A stretch of 42,544 bases of DNA from Clostridiales bacterium DTU070 (GTDB lineage: Bacteria; Bacillota; Clostridia; DSM-8532). This document shows positions 24,342 to 31,675 of this stretch, piece after piece. The notes under the pieces are model-generated. The model made no database searches. It had not been told where the DNA came from and saw only the letters and a list, made by a program, of their open reading frames with translations. The stretch is taken from NCBI GenBank assembly GCA_001513105.1, contig LFSH01000097.1, positions 1 to 42,544 of the forward strand. Reading direction: 5' to 3'. A program made the position numbers and the translations under genes. How positions within the stretch are numbered: the stretch's first letter is position 1; every line of letters starts with the position of its first letter.

Positions 24342-26297
24342 GTGGAAAACAGGAAGGATTGCAAAGCAAATCAAAAAACATACTACATTACAACGCCAAT
24401 TTATTATCCGAGCGGAAAACTTCATATAGGCCATTCATACACAACTGTTGCCGCAGATGTAATGGCCAGGTATAAGAGGCTTCAGGGATACGATGTCATG
24501 TTCCTTACCGGAACCGACGAGCATGGCCAGAAAATAGAGAGAATTGCAAAGGAAGAGGGCGTATCCCCGAAGGAATATGTCGACAAAATTGTTGACGGAA
24601 TCAAAGAACTGTGGAAGCTAATGAAGATTACAAATGACAAGTTCATCCGTACAACCGATGAAGAACATGTGGCGGCTGTGCAGAAAATCTTTAAAAAACT
24701 GTATGACAACGGGGATATATACAAGAGCGAGTATGAAGGATGGTACTGTACTCCATGTGAGTCCTTCTGGACCGAAACCCAGTTAAAGGACGGAAAATGC
24801 CCCGACTGCGGCCGTGATGTTGAACTGACGAAGGAGGAAAGCTACTTCTTCAGGCTTTCAAAGTACCAGGACCGGCTGATAAAGTATTACGAGGAGAACC
24901 CGGATTTTATTCAGCCCGTGTCAAGAAAAAACGAGATGATAAATAATTTTATAAAACCCGGTCTCGAGGATTTATGCGTATCCCGGACATCATTCAGCTG
25001 GGGCGTTCCTGTAACCTTTGATGAAAAGCATGTTGTTTATGTCTGGATAGACGCCCTTTCCAACTATATTACCGCGTTAGGCTACCTGTCTGATAACGAC
25101 GAAAATTTCAAACGGTACTGGCCTGCCGATGTTCATCTTGTCGGCAAGGAAATTGTACGTTTTCATACGATTATCTGGCCGTGTATGCTGATGGCTCTTG
25201 GCCTGCCGCTTCCAAAACAGGTCTATGGCCATGGTTGGCTTATCTTAGAGGGCGGCAAGATGTCAAAGTCAAAGGGCAATGTCGTGGATCCCGTTGTACT
25301 TGTTGAGAAATACGGCCTTGATGCGATACGGTATTTCCTGCTCAGGGAAGTCCCGTTCGGTTCGGACGGTGTATTTTCAAACGAGGCCCTGATACAGCGT
25401 ATTAACTCTGATCTGGCAAACGATTTGGGTAACCTGGTAAGCAGAACCGCAGCGATGATAAGAAAATACTTTGACGGCATTATCCCTGAGGACAGGCAGA
25501 AAGAGGATATAGACGATGACCTGGTAAAAACCGTGGAAGGGACGGCAGACAGTGTTGAGAAACTCCTTGATCAGCTGCAGTTCAGCACTGCGCTGCAGGA
25601 AATATGGAAGTCCATATCCCGCACCAACAAGTATATTGATGAAACCACTCCGTGGATCCTTGCAAGGGATGAGAAGAACAAACCACGCCTGGCCCAGGTT
25701 CTGTACAATCTTACAGAGAGCATAAGGATCATTTCTATTCTGATCCAGCCGTTTATGCCCGAAACACCGCAGAAAATCTGGGAACAGTTTGGCATTTCCG
25801 AAGATCTGAGGATTTGGGAAAGCGCCAAAACATGGGGCCTGTATAAATCAATAAAGTCTGTGCAGGAAAGGGAACCGCTGTTCCCAAGGATCGATCTTGA
25901 AAAGGAACTGGCAGACCTTGAAAAAATGAATGCGGGGAAGAATGAAAAGAATATAAACATTCCCGGTATACTTCCGCAGATCGGGATAGATGATTTTGCA
26001 AAGCTCGACTTAAGGGTTGCAAAGGTAATTTCCTGTGAAAAGGTGGAGAAGTCGGCAAAACTTCTGAAACTGCAGCTGGATATCGGTATTGAAACCCGCC
26101 AGGTTGTCTCGGGTATAGCCAAATACTATACTCCCGAAGAGTTGGTCGGCAAAAAGGTAATCATGATAGCAAATCTTAAACCGGCAAAACTGATGGGAAT
26201 TGAATCGCAGGGCATGATACTTGCAGCATGCCACGAAAATGAACTTGTATTGGCTACCGTGGACGGTGATATTCCGGCTGGCAGCAGAATAAGCTGA
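24342..26297 (+). CDS. metG: Methionyl-tRNA synthetase
   Basis: MetRS charges tRNA-Met with methionine. The class I signatures are HIGH at 28-31 and KMSKS at 306-310. A zinc knuckle has two CxxC pairs (Cys136/139 and Cys153/156). A C-terminal tRNA-binding domain of the Trbp111/EMAPII type covers about residues 545-651 (DLRVAKVISCEKVEKSAKLL, VSGIAKYY, LMGIESQGMILAA). The GTG at 24342 is eight bases after GGAGG; the TTG at 24327 that extends the frame overlaps that ribosome site. It leads a plus-strand run with tatD, a coiled-coil gene, the yabE-like gene and rsmA, matching the Bacillus order. Confidence 0.96.
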   Translation: MENRKDCKANQKTYYITTPIYYPSGKLHIGHSYTTVAADVMARYKRLQGYDVMFLTGTDEHGQKIERIAKEEGVSPKEYVDKIVDGIKELWKLMKITNDKFIRTTDEEHVAAVQKIFKKLYDNGDIYKSEYEGWYCTPCESFWTETQLKDGKCPDCGRDVELTKEESYFFRLSKYQDRLIKYYEENPDFIQPVSRKNEMINNFIKPGLEDLCVSRTSFSWGVPVTFDEKHVVYVWIDALSNYITALGYLSDNDENFKRYWPADVHLVGKEIVRFHTIIWPCMLMALGLPLPKQVYGHGWLILEGGKMSKSKGNVVDPVVLVEKYGLDAIRYFLLREVPFGSDGVFSNEALIQRINSDLANDLGNLVSRTAAMIRKYFDGIIPEDRQKEDIDDDLVKTVEGTADSVEKLLDQLQFSTALQEIWKSISRTNKYIDETTPWILARDEKNKPRLAQVLYNLTESIRIISILIQPFMPETPQKIWEQFGISEDLRIWESAKTWGLYKSIKSVQEREPLFPRIDLEKELADLEKMNAGKNEKNINIPGILPQIGIDDFAKLDLRVAKVISCEKVEKSAKLLKLQLDIGIETRQVVSGIAKYYTPEELVGKKVIMIANLKPAKLMGIESQGMILAACHENELVLATVDGDIPAGSRIS

Positions 26298-26366
26298 AAT
26301 CACCTTAAGGATGCACGGTACGGTATTGCAAATATTTCTTTCGAACAGGCAAAAACAGAGGTTATT

Positions 26367-27137
26367 ATGATAGTTGATTCCCATGCTCATTATGATGATG
26401 AACAGTTTGATACAGACAGGGATGACGTAATTAGAGGAATACAGCAACAAGGTGTGATACGGGTTGTGAATCCGGCAAGCAATCTGAATTCCGCCCGTAA
26501 ATGTATAGAGCTTTCCAAAAAATTCGATATTCTGTATTGCGCTGTGGGTATTCATCCGCATGATGCGAAGGAATTCTCTGATGAAGCCGTAAATATAATC
26601 CGTGAAATGGCTTTAAATGACAAGGTTGTTGCTGTTGGCGAAACGGGGCTGGATTATCATTATGATTTCTCGCCCAGGGAGATGCAGAAGCAGAACTTTG
26701 CTGCGCATATCCGGCTGGCCCGGGAACTGAAGCTGCCTTTGATTATCCACGACAGGGAAGCGCACGGGGATATACTGGATATCATAAAAGCTGAAAAAGG
26801 CTATGAGGCGGGCGGTGTTTTTCACTGCTTTTCGGGCAGTGTTGAATATGCAAAAACAGTGCTGGATATGGGCTTTTATATTTCGTTGGGCGGAGCAGTC
26901 ACCTTCAAAAATGCAAAAAAACCTGTTGAGGTTGCAAAATATGTACCTTTGGACAGGCTTCTTGTTGAAACCGACAGCCCGTATATGGCTCCGGTACCCC
27001 ATAGGGGTAAACGCAACCATTCCGGGTATCTGACCGAAATCATACAAAAAATAGCTGAAATACGCAGCGACGATTTTGATGTTATTGCCGAAGCAACGGC
27101 CTTTAATGCGGATAGATTATTCGGACTTGGGCTGTAG
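26367..27137 (+). CDS. TatD-family metal-dependent deoxyribonuclease
   Basis: TatD proteins are metal-dependent TIM-barrel nucleases linked to DNA quality control. All metal ligands are seen: DSHAHYD (His6, His8), GETGLDYH (Glu), IIHDREA (His), HCFSG (His) and ETDSPY (Asp). The 256 residues match YabD of Bacillus, which likewise follows metS. The ATG at 26367 has only a weak AGAGG site. It lies 69 bases after metG. Confidence 0.93.
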   Translation: MIVDSHAHYDDEQFDTDRDDVIRGIQQQGVIRVVNPASNLNSARKCIELSKKFDILYCAVGIHPHDAKEFSDEAVNIIREMALNDKVVAVGETGLDYHYDFSPREMQKQNFAAHIRLARELKLPLIIHDREAHGDILDIIKAEKGYEAGGVFHCFSGSVEYAKTVLDMGFYISLGGAVTFKNAKKPVEVAKYVPLDRLLVETDSPYMAPVPHRGKRNHSGYLTEIIQKIAEIRSDDFDVIAEATAFNADRLFGLGL

Positions 27138-27196
27138 TATGAAACCGCACCCCTGTTTGTTGATTTTTTATTAATTGTTCAACAGGAGGATGGGAT

Positions 27197-27958
27197 ATGA
27201 AACGTTTTGTTGTTATAATAACTTCTCTGTTAATTATCTTTGTTTTTGTTGCGCTTAATTATCTTTTATGGGACAGGGAAAGCCTTGTAACGCTGAGAGA
27301 ATCGAACCAGGCCAGTATTGACGCCCTGAGCCGTATAAATATGAATCTGAGCGAGGAAAACAGCAGGTTATCCCGGCAGGCGGAGGAGTTGAACAAGCAG
27401 ATAGAGGAGCTCAACATGAAATTGAAGGAGCTCGAGGAAAAGAACGAGGAGCAGCAGCTTGTTATTGAGGAGCAGAAGCAATTCATTATAGAACTGAAAT
27501 CCCATATAAATCCCGAACCTGTTAAAACAGAGGCACAGGACTGGATTAATTCCTTAACTGAAAAAAACTTTGAAAAAGCATTTCTTAAGTCATCTTCTTT
27601 GTGCAGTTTCTGGGGAAATAACTGGACACCGCGAATGTTTACCAATTATTTTGTGAAGAATATAGAAAACATTAAGTTAATTAGCAGCGAAGAGGATCAG
27701 GAGCCGCTGGTTGAAATTATTCCATACCAGACACCCGATTTCAATGTCAAGGTTGTCATGCACGCGCATGTCAGTCTGACGGAGAATGCTGTAAGCGAAT
27801 ACCTGCAGGAAGGGGAAAATATTATCGAATTGGATTTTACATACAGCGACAGGCATGAACAATGGGTCATAATGTCGGTATCGTCCGAGCCTGTTGAAAA
27901 TCCTGATTTACAGGACCAGGCTGCAAATGATGAATCAATATCGAAGGGAAGTGAGTAA
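27197..27958 (+). CDS. Membrane-anchored coiled-coil protein of unknown function
   Basis: I do not recognise this family. One N-terminal hydrophobic helix (residues 4-25) with a basic start would anchor it outside the membrane. Residues about 30-100 form a strong coiled coil rich in Glu, Leu and Gln. Residues 110-235 look like a globular domain of mixed alpha/beta type (DWINSLTEKNFEKAF, then DFTYSDRHEQWVIMSV), possibly NTF2- or DUF4878-like in shape. The tail is acidic. CAGGAGG lies six bases before the ATG. It sits between tatD and the yabE-like wall gene, where Bacillus has nothing comparable, so a cell-envelope role is a guess from context. Confidence 0.7.
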   Translation: MKRFVVIITSLLIIFVFVALNYLLWDRESLVTLRESNQASIDALSRINMNLSEENSRLSRQAEELNKQIEELNMKLKELEEKNEEQQLVIEEQKQFIIELKSHINPEPVKTEAQDWINSLTEKNFEKAFLKSSSLCSFWGNNWTPRMFTNYFVKNIENIKLISSEEDQEPLVEIIPYQTPDFNVKVVMHAHVSLTENAVSEYLQEGENIIELDFTYSDRHEQWVIMSVSSEPVENPDLQDQAANDESISKGSE

Positions 27959-27999
27959 AACAAAAGCATGGGCCGGCGCGCCGAAATATGTAAAAAAAT

Positions 28000-28028
28000 T
28001 TGACAAATGATGGTTAATGTTATATTAT
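28000..28028 (+). promoter_or_regulatory. Promoter for the yabE-like leader
   Basis: TTGACA (28000-28005), a 17-base spacer and TATTAT (28023-28028). It predicts a leader of about 205 bases before the yabE-like start, including two mini-ORFs. Confidence 0.65.
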
Positions 28029-28059
28029 TGTGTGGTTCATAATTACCAGGGGAGGTAAT

Positions 28060-28128
28060 GTGAGGCAGAGAAACCCCGAGAAATGCCCTTGCAGACTGAA
28101 AAAGAGGGTTTTTGTCCGGATACGGTGA
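28060..28128 (+). CDS. Putative leader mini-ORF 1 (22 codons)
   Basis: A GTG start at 28060 lies four bases after AGGGGAGG (28048-28055), as strong a ribosome site as any nearby. The 22-residue peptide is very basic, with a Cys-Pro-Cys motif and no known match. Its last codons and stop overlap the left arm of a hairpin (28116-28125 with 28156-28164, one bulged A), so ribosomes translating it would disturb that hairpin. Whether it is translated is not known. Confidence 0.4.
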   Translation: MRQRNPEKCPCRLKKRVFVRIR

Positions 28129-28186
28129 CGGAAAAACAGAGAAAAAATATACCGCCCGTACCGGCCAGAAAAAGGAGGATCAATCT

Positions 28187-28228
28187 GTGAGACATACTGA
28201 AAAAGGGATGTTTTCACAGGGAAAATGA
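28187..28228 (+). CDS. Putative leader mini-ORF 2 (13 codons)
   Basis: A GTG at 28187 is eight bases after AAAGGAGG (28171-28178), a near-perfect ribosome site placed just after the leader hairpin. The 13-residue frame stops at 28226-28228, which abuts the AAAGGAAG site of the yabE-like gene, a layout typical of translational coupling. No known family; translation is unproven. Confidence 0.4.
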   Translation: MRHTEKGMFSQGK

Positions 28229-28241
28229 AAGGAAGTTGATA

Positions 28242-29384
28242 ATGGGAAGTTTTAATGCAAAGCGCAGCCTGCCCCGGCTTAGAACCGCGTTTGCTGGTAC
28301 AGCAAGGTTCTTTAAGCGTCATGCCTGTGTTTTTGTATTGTTATTAATAATTGGAGTATCCGTTTCAGCCGGGTACAGAGTGTTTGATGAACTGAAAAAA
28401 GAATTAAGAATTGTAGACGGTGACAGCGAAACTCTGGTTAAGACAATGGGGAACGATATTGAAACAGCCTTCGATCAATTGGGTATCCTTGTCGAAACCC
28501 ATGATTACATCAGCGTACCCCTTTCGACAAGGCTTTCCAGCGATATTATGCAGGAGATACTGATAAAACGCGCTGTGCCGGTCACTATTACTGTTGATGG
28601 CAAAACAACCGAAGTGATGACCCATTATGATACGGTAGGCGAAACCATCGAAAACAACGGTATTGTTTTAGGACCGCTGGACAGACTGGAAGGCCTGGGG
28701 CTGGCCGATCCAATACAGGTTGGGATGGACATCAGGATTGTCAGGGTACGCGAAGAGGTGCTGACAGAAACCGAATTAATTCCATTTGCAATAGAAGAAA
28801 TACCAAACCAGACAATGAACAAAGGAGAAAAGAAGGTAGTCCAGGCCGGGGTTGACGGAACACTGGAGAAGTACTACAAACTGACATATGAAGATGGCAG
28901 GATTGTATCCCGCGAATACATGAACGAGAAGGTAATTGCAGAACCTGTTACCGAAATAGTTGAATATGGAACTGTTCCAAACTTTGTAACCTCCCGTGGT
29001 GAACTTGTAAGGTATTCAAAGGTTCTTGAAATGAGGGCAACTGCCTATACCTCGTCATTTGAAGACACCGGGAAGCATCCCGATCATCCCGAATTCGGCA
29101 TATGCTATACGGGGATGAAGGCAAGGGAAGGGATTATCGCGGTTGACCCGAAAGTAATACCTTTATACACAAAGGTTTACGTTGAAGTGCTGGGGGATAC
29201 CCCTGACTACGGTTTTGCAATTGCCGGGGATATCGGAAGTGCCATTAAGGGAAACCTGATTGATTTGTATCTCGACACGAGCGAGGCTGTTAAGAAATGG
29301 GGCGTAAAAAAGGTAAGGGTATATATCCTGAACGAACAGAATGACGACCGATGGAAAAAGACCGACTATATCAAGGATAATTAA
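28242..29384 (+). CDS. YabE-like cell-wall protein (DUF348, G5 and 3D domains)
   Basis: This matches the YabE/resuscitation-promoting-factor-like architecture of Bacillota. An N-terminal membrane helix (about residues 29-47) leads to two DUF348 ubiquitin-like repeats (about 95-185; VPVTITVDGKTTEVMTHYDT, VGETIENNGIVLG), a G5 domain (about 185-265; EIPNQTMNKGEKKVVQAGVDG) and a C-terminal 3D domain (about 270-365; EMRATAYTSS, IAVDPKVIPLYTKVYVE, AGDIGSAIKGNLIDLY) with the three aspartates that give the 3D name. It is likely a secreted peptidoglycan-cleaving or remodelling enzyme of the lytic transglycosylase type. The ATG at 28242 has AAAGGAAG six bases upstream; the TTG at 28236 is next to that site and unlikely. 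Confidence 0.9.
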   Translation: MGSFNAKRSLPRLRTAFAGTARFFKRHACVFVLLLIIGVSVSAGYRVFDELKKELRIVDGDSETLVKTMGNDIETAFDQLGILVETHDYISVPLSTRLSSDIMQEILIKRAVPVTITVDGKTTEVMTHYDTVGETIENNGIVLGPLDRLEGLGLADPIQVGMDIRIVRVREEVLTETELIPFAIEEIPNQTMNKGEKKVVQAGVDGTLEKYYKLTYEDGRIVSREYMNEKVIAEPVTEIVEYGTVPNFVTSRGELVRYSKVLEMRATAYTSSFEDTGKHPDHPEFGICYTGMKAREGIIAVDPKVIPLYTKVYVEVLGDTPDYGFAIAGDIGSAIKGNLIDLYLDTSEAVKKWGVKKVRVYILNEQNDDRWKKTDYIKDN

Positions 29385-29406
29385 CAGAAAAGCAGGATGA
29401 TTTTTA

Positions 29407-29439
29407 TGTACCGGAGCAATTTTGTTCCGGTACACTTTT
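29407..29439 (+). terminator. Intrinsic terminator after the yabE-like gene
   Basis: A 13-bp stem with one G-T pair (29407-29419 with 29422-29434) is followed by CTTTTT. It separates the wall gene from rsmA. Confidence 0.85.
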
Positions 29440-29492
29440 TCAATAACAGGGCTTAATTACAACAAGGCAGGGGTTTATGGGGAGTGCCTGGT

Positions 29493-30341
29493 ATGATAAA
29501 CACGAACGAAATTTTAAATAAATATGATTTACGCTTGACAAAGACGCTCGGACAGAATTTTCTTACCGATGCAAATATAATACGAAAGATTGCTGATGCG
29601 GCCGAGTTGTCCGAAGAAGACCTGGTTATTGAAGTAGGCCCCGGCATCGGTGCATTGACCGTTTTTCTTGCAGAGAAAGCAGGAAAAGTGATCGCAATAG
29701 AAATAGACAGAAAACTGATTCCTGCACTTGAGGAGACCACAGCCCCGTACAAAAACATAGAACTTGTTCACGCAGATGCTCTGAAAGTTGATATCGACCG
29801 GTTAATCAACGGCTGGCCCGGGCGCGTAAAAGTCGTTTCAAACCTGCCTTACTATGTAACAACCCCGATAATAATGATGTTCCTGGAAGGGAATTATCCC
29901 ATTGAACGAATGGTCCTGATGGTGCAGAAGGAAGTGGCGCAAAGGATAGCGGCCAGGCCGAAAACAAAGGACTACGGCGCTTTATCGGTAGGAGTACAGG
30001 CTCAGGGCATACCTTCAATAATGTTTAACGTATCGCCCAACTGTTTTATTCCGAAACCCGAAGTTGACTCGACAGTTGTAAGAATCATGCTTACCGATGA
30101 ATGCAGGAAAAGGATAACCGATTACAAGGTATTTCATGAATGTGTAAGGGCAGCGTTTTCACAGCGCAGAAAAACCATTATCAACTCCATAAGCAGTTCT
30201 GCATACCTCGGTATTGACAAGCAAACGGCCAGGGAAATCCTGTCCGAACTGGATTTAAAAGAGCAGGTCAGGGGCGAGGAACTGTCGGTGGACCAGTTCA
30301 TACTGCTTTCCAATCTTGTTGCTGAAAAACGCAAATCCTGA
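29493..30341 (+). CDS. rsmA: 16S rRNA dimethyladenosine transferase RsmA (KsgA)
   Basis: RsmA adds two methyl groups to each of two adjacent adenines near the 3' end of 16S rRNA during ribosome assembly. The N-terminus has KTLGQNFLTDANI, motif I EVGPGIGALT, acidic motif IEIDRKL, and the catalytic motif SNLPYYVTTPI. The C-terminal helical domain has FIPKPEVDSTVV and AAFSQRRKTI. GGGGAG lies eight bases before the ATG at 29493; the GTG at 29484 overlaps that site. In Bacillus rnmV lies between yabE and rsmA; here it is absent from the locus. Confidence 0.96.
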   Translation: MINTNEILNKYDLRLTKTLGQNFLTDANIIRKIADAAELSEEDLVIEVGPGIGALTVFLAEKAGKVIAIEIDRKLIPALEETTAPYKNIELVHADALKVDIDRLINGWPGRVKVVSNLPYYVTTPIIMMFLEGNYPIERMVLMVQKEVAQRIAARPKTKDYGALSVGVQAQGIPSIMFNVSPNCFIPKPEVDSTVVRIMLTDECRKRITDYKVFHECVRAAFSQRRKTIINSISSSAYLGIDKQTAREILSELDLKEQVRGEELSVDQFILLSNLVAEKRKS

Positions 30342-30445
30342 TCTGTCACGTCAAAAAAGGCTAATCCGTATAATAAAGGTTTCTCGTTTTATTTTGCTCT
30401 CACCTGCATATATATTTATGAAGATATATGTCAGGGGGTATTTTA

Positions 30446-31471
30446 ATGGAGCGGCCAGCCTATTTCAGAAAATACATTATTCTTGAGCAGTTGGATTCCG
30501 GGTTCGGTACACAGAGGACACCGGATGGTTTTGCCCGTCTTGAAGGAGGCCGGGAAGGGATTGCACTGTCCATCCAGGTAAGGTTTCTGAAGGACGGAGT
30601 TCAGCCTTACACCGTTATCCTGATCTATGATAAGGAAAATGAGACAGGAGTGTTCAGGGTGGGCTCTCTTCAGACTATTTCAAGGATAGGAAGTTTCAGA
30701 AGGTTTCTGGATCTCAATACGGTAAAATCGCTGGACATCAGGCCAGAAAACATTAAGTTCATTCTTATTGCGTCGGAGTATAAAGACAAGGTTCTAATAC
30801 CGCTGATAGGCTGCTGCAAAAAAACTGCAGGCTGGGATGAAGCTGTGCGCAGGCGGCTTCTGCACAGGGAGAATGCTGCCGGAACAGGGAATGAAAAGAA
30901 GGAAAGAGAGGAGGAAAGGGAAAAAGAGAGAGAAAAGGAAAGAGGGAAGGAATGGGCGGAAAAAAGGGAAAAGGAGGAGAAAGAAAAGACAGGTAATATA
31001 CCGGCTGCAAATATACCTGCGGCAAAGTCCGAACAAAAAGACAGGGAGGAAATTTCCGGGAAACCGGGCGGCAGGGTTGATGATGAAAAACTTGAGAAAA
31101 AGCTCAGGGAATCCTTTGAACCCATGGAGCCCTTTTCAAATCCACGTCATGATTATTCCTGGTACAGGGTGAATGATATAGCAAAGCTGAGCAATATCCT
31201 GTTTTCCTGCAATTTGACCATACCGTTGTTTGCAAACCCGAAGATACTGGTGGGCCTGTTTAAATACAGGCATTTGTTGTCCGGCTTTTACCGTTCGGAT
31301 ATAAACAATATGAAGTATTTCGTTCTTGGTGTTCCCGCAAAGGACGACAAGGACAGTAAACCTTTTGAAAACATATGCCGCTGGGTACCGGTTCAAAGTT
31401 CAGAATTCGGGGATATGACAGGTTACTGGCTCGTGTATATAAACCTGAAGAACGGGGAATTTGTAAGCTGA
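30446..31471 (+). CDS. Unknown protein with two globular domains and a highly charged linker
   Basis: I cannot name this family. The N-terminal part (about 1-140) is a mixed alpha/beta domain opening PAYFRKYIILEQ. Residues about 145-215 are a low-complexity run of Glu, Lys and Arg with few hydrophobic residues, likely a long single helix or disordered linker. The C-terminal part (about 225-341) has a folded look (HDYSWYRVNDIAKLSNIL, MKYFVLGVPAKDD) and ends in a beta-rich GYWLVYINLKNGEF. No signal peptide or membrane helix is present. Similar proteins occur in cellulolytic clostridia as hypotheticals, from memory. The ATG at 30446 has AGGGGG seven bases upstream; the ATG at 30428 is in front of that site. 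Confidence 0.75.
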   Translation: MERPAYFRKYIILEQLDSGFGTQRTPDGFARLEGGREGIALSIQVRFLKDGVQPYTVILIYDKENETGVFRVGSLQTISRIGSFRRFLDLNTVKSLDIRPENIKFILIASEYKDKVLIPLIGCCKKTAGWDEAVRRRLLHRENAAGTGNEKKEREEEREKEREKERGKEWAEKREKEEKEKTGNIPAANIPAAKSEQKDREEISGKPGGRVDDEKLEKKLRESFEPMEPFSNPRHDYSWYRVNDIAKLSNILFSCNLTIPLFANPKILVGLFKYRHLLSGFYRSDINNMKYFVLGVPAKDDKDSKPFENICRWVPVQSSEFGDMTGYWLVYINLKNGEFVS

Positions 31472-31520
31472 ATTTTAGTCCGGATATCTACATATTATTT
31501 CAAAATAATACGATATATAG

Positions 31521-31549
31521 TATACAAGACCTGATAAAAATGCTATAAT
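31521..31549 (+). promoter_or_regulatory. Candidate promoter for glutamine synthetase
   Basis: TATACA (31521-31526), a 17-base spacer and TATAAT (31544-31549). It predicts a transcript that begins about five bases before the first leader hairpin. Confidence 0.55.
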
Positions 31550-31560
31550 TCCTTAAAACC

Positions 31561-31669
31561 TTCAACCTGGCCTGAAACAGGCGAGGTTGAAATTTCGGAA
31601 AACATCGGGTAAAATGTATTTCTAAATTACCGTGATTTTGAAATACGGAGTTTTTCCGTACAAGGGGCT
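31561..31669 (+). promoter_or_regulatory. Structured 5' leader of glutamine synthetase III
   Basis: Three stems follow one another: 31561-31591 (8-bp outer pair plus a CCTG/CAGG inner pair), about 31616-31646 (GTATTTC with GAAATAC), and 31653-31669 (TACGGA with TCCGTA). The third ends just before the AAGGGG ribosome site region. There is no terminator T-run. It does not match a riboswitch class that I recognise; the arrangement suggests post-transcriptional nitrogen control, for example by an ANTAR protein, but the hexaloop pattern is not present. Confidence 0.4.
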
Positions 31670-31675
31670 GTTAGA

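Noticed and set aside
27960-28241. Possible c-di-AMP (ydaO) riboswitch before the yabE-like gene
   Set aside because: The conserved ydaO blocks that I know are not present, and the stretch is better explained by mini-ORFs and one hairpin.
30765-31172. Several open frames on both strands across the charged linker of the 30446 gene
   Set aside because: They are low-complexity shadows of the purine-rich Glu/Lys/Arg stretch.
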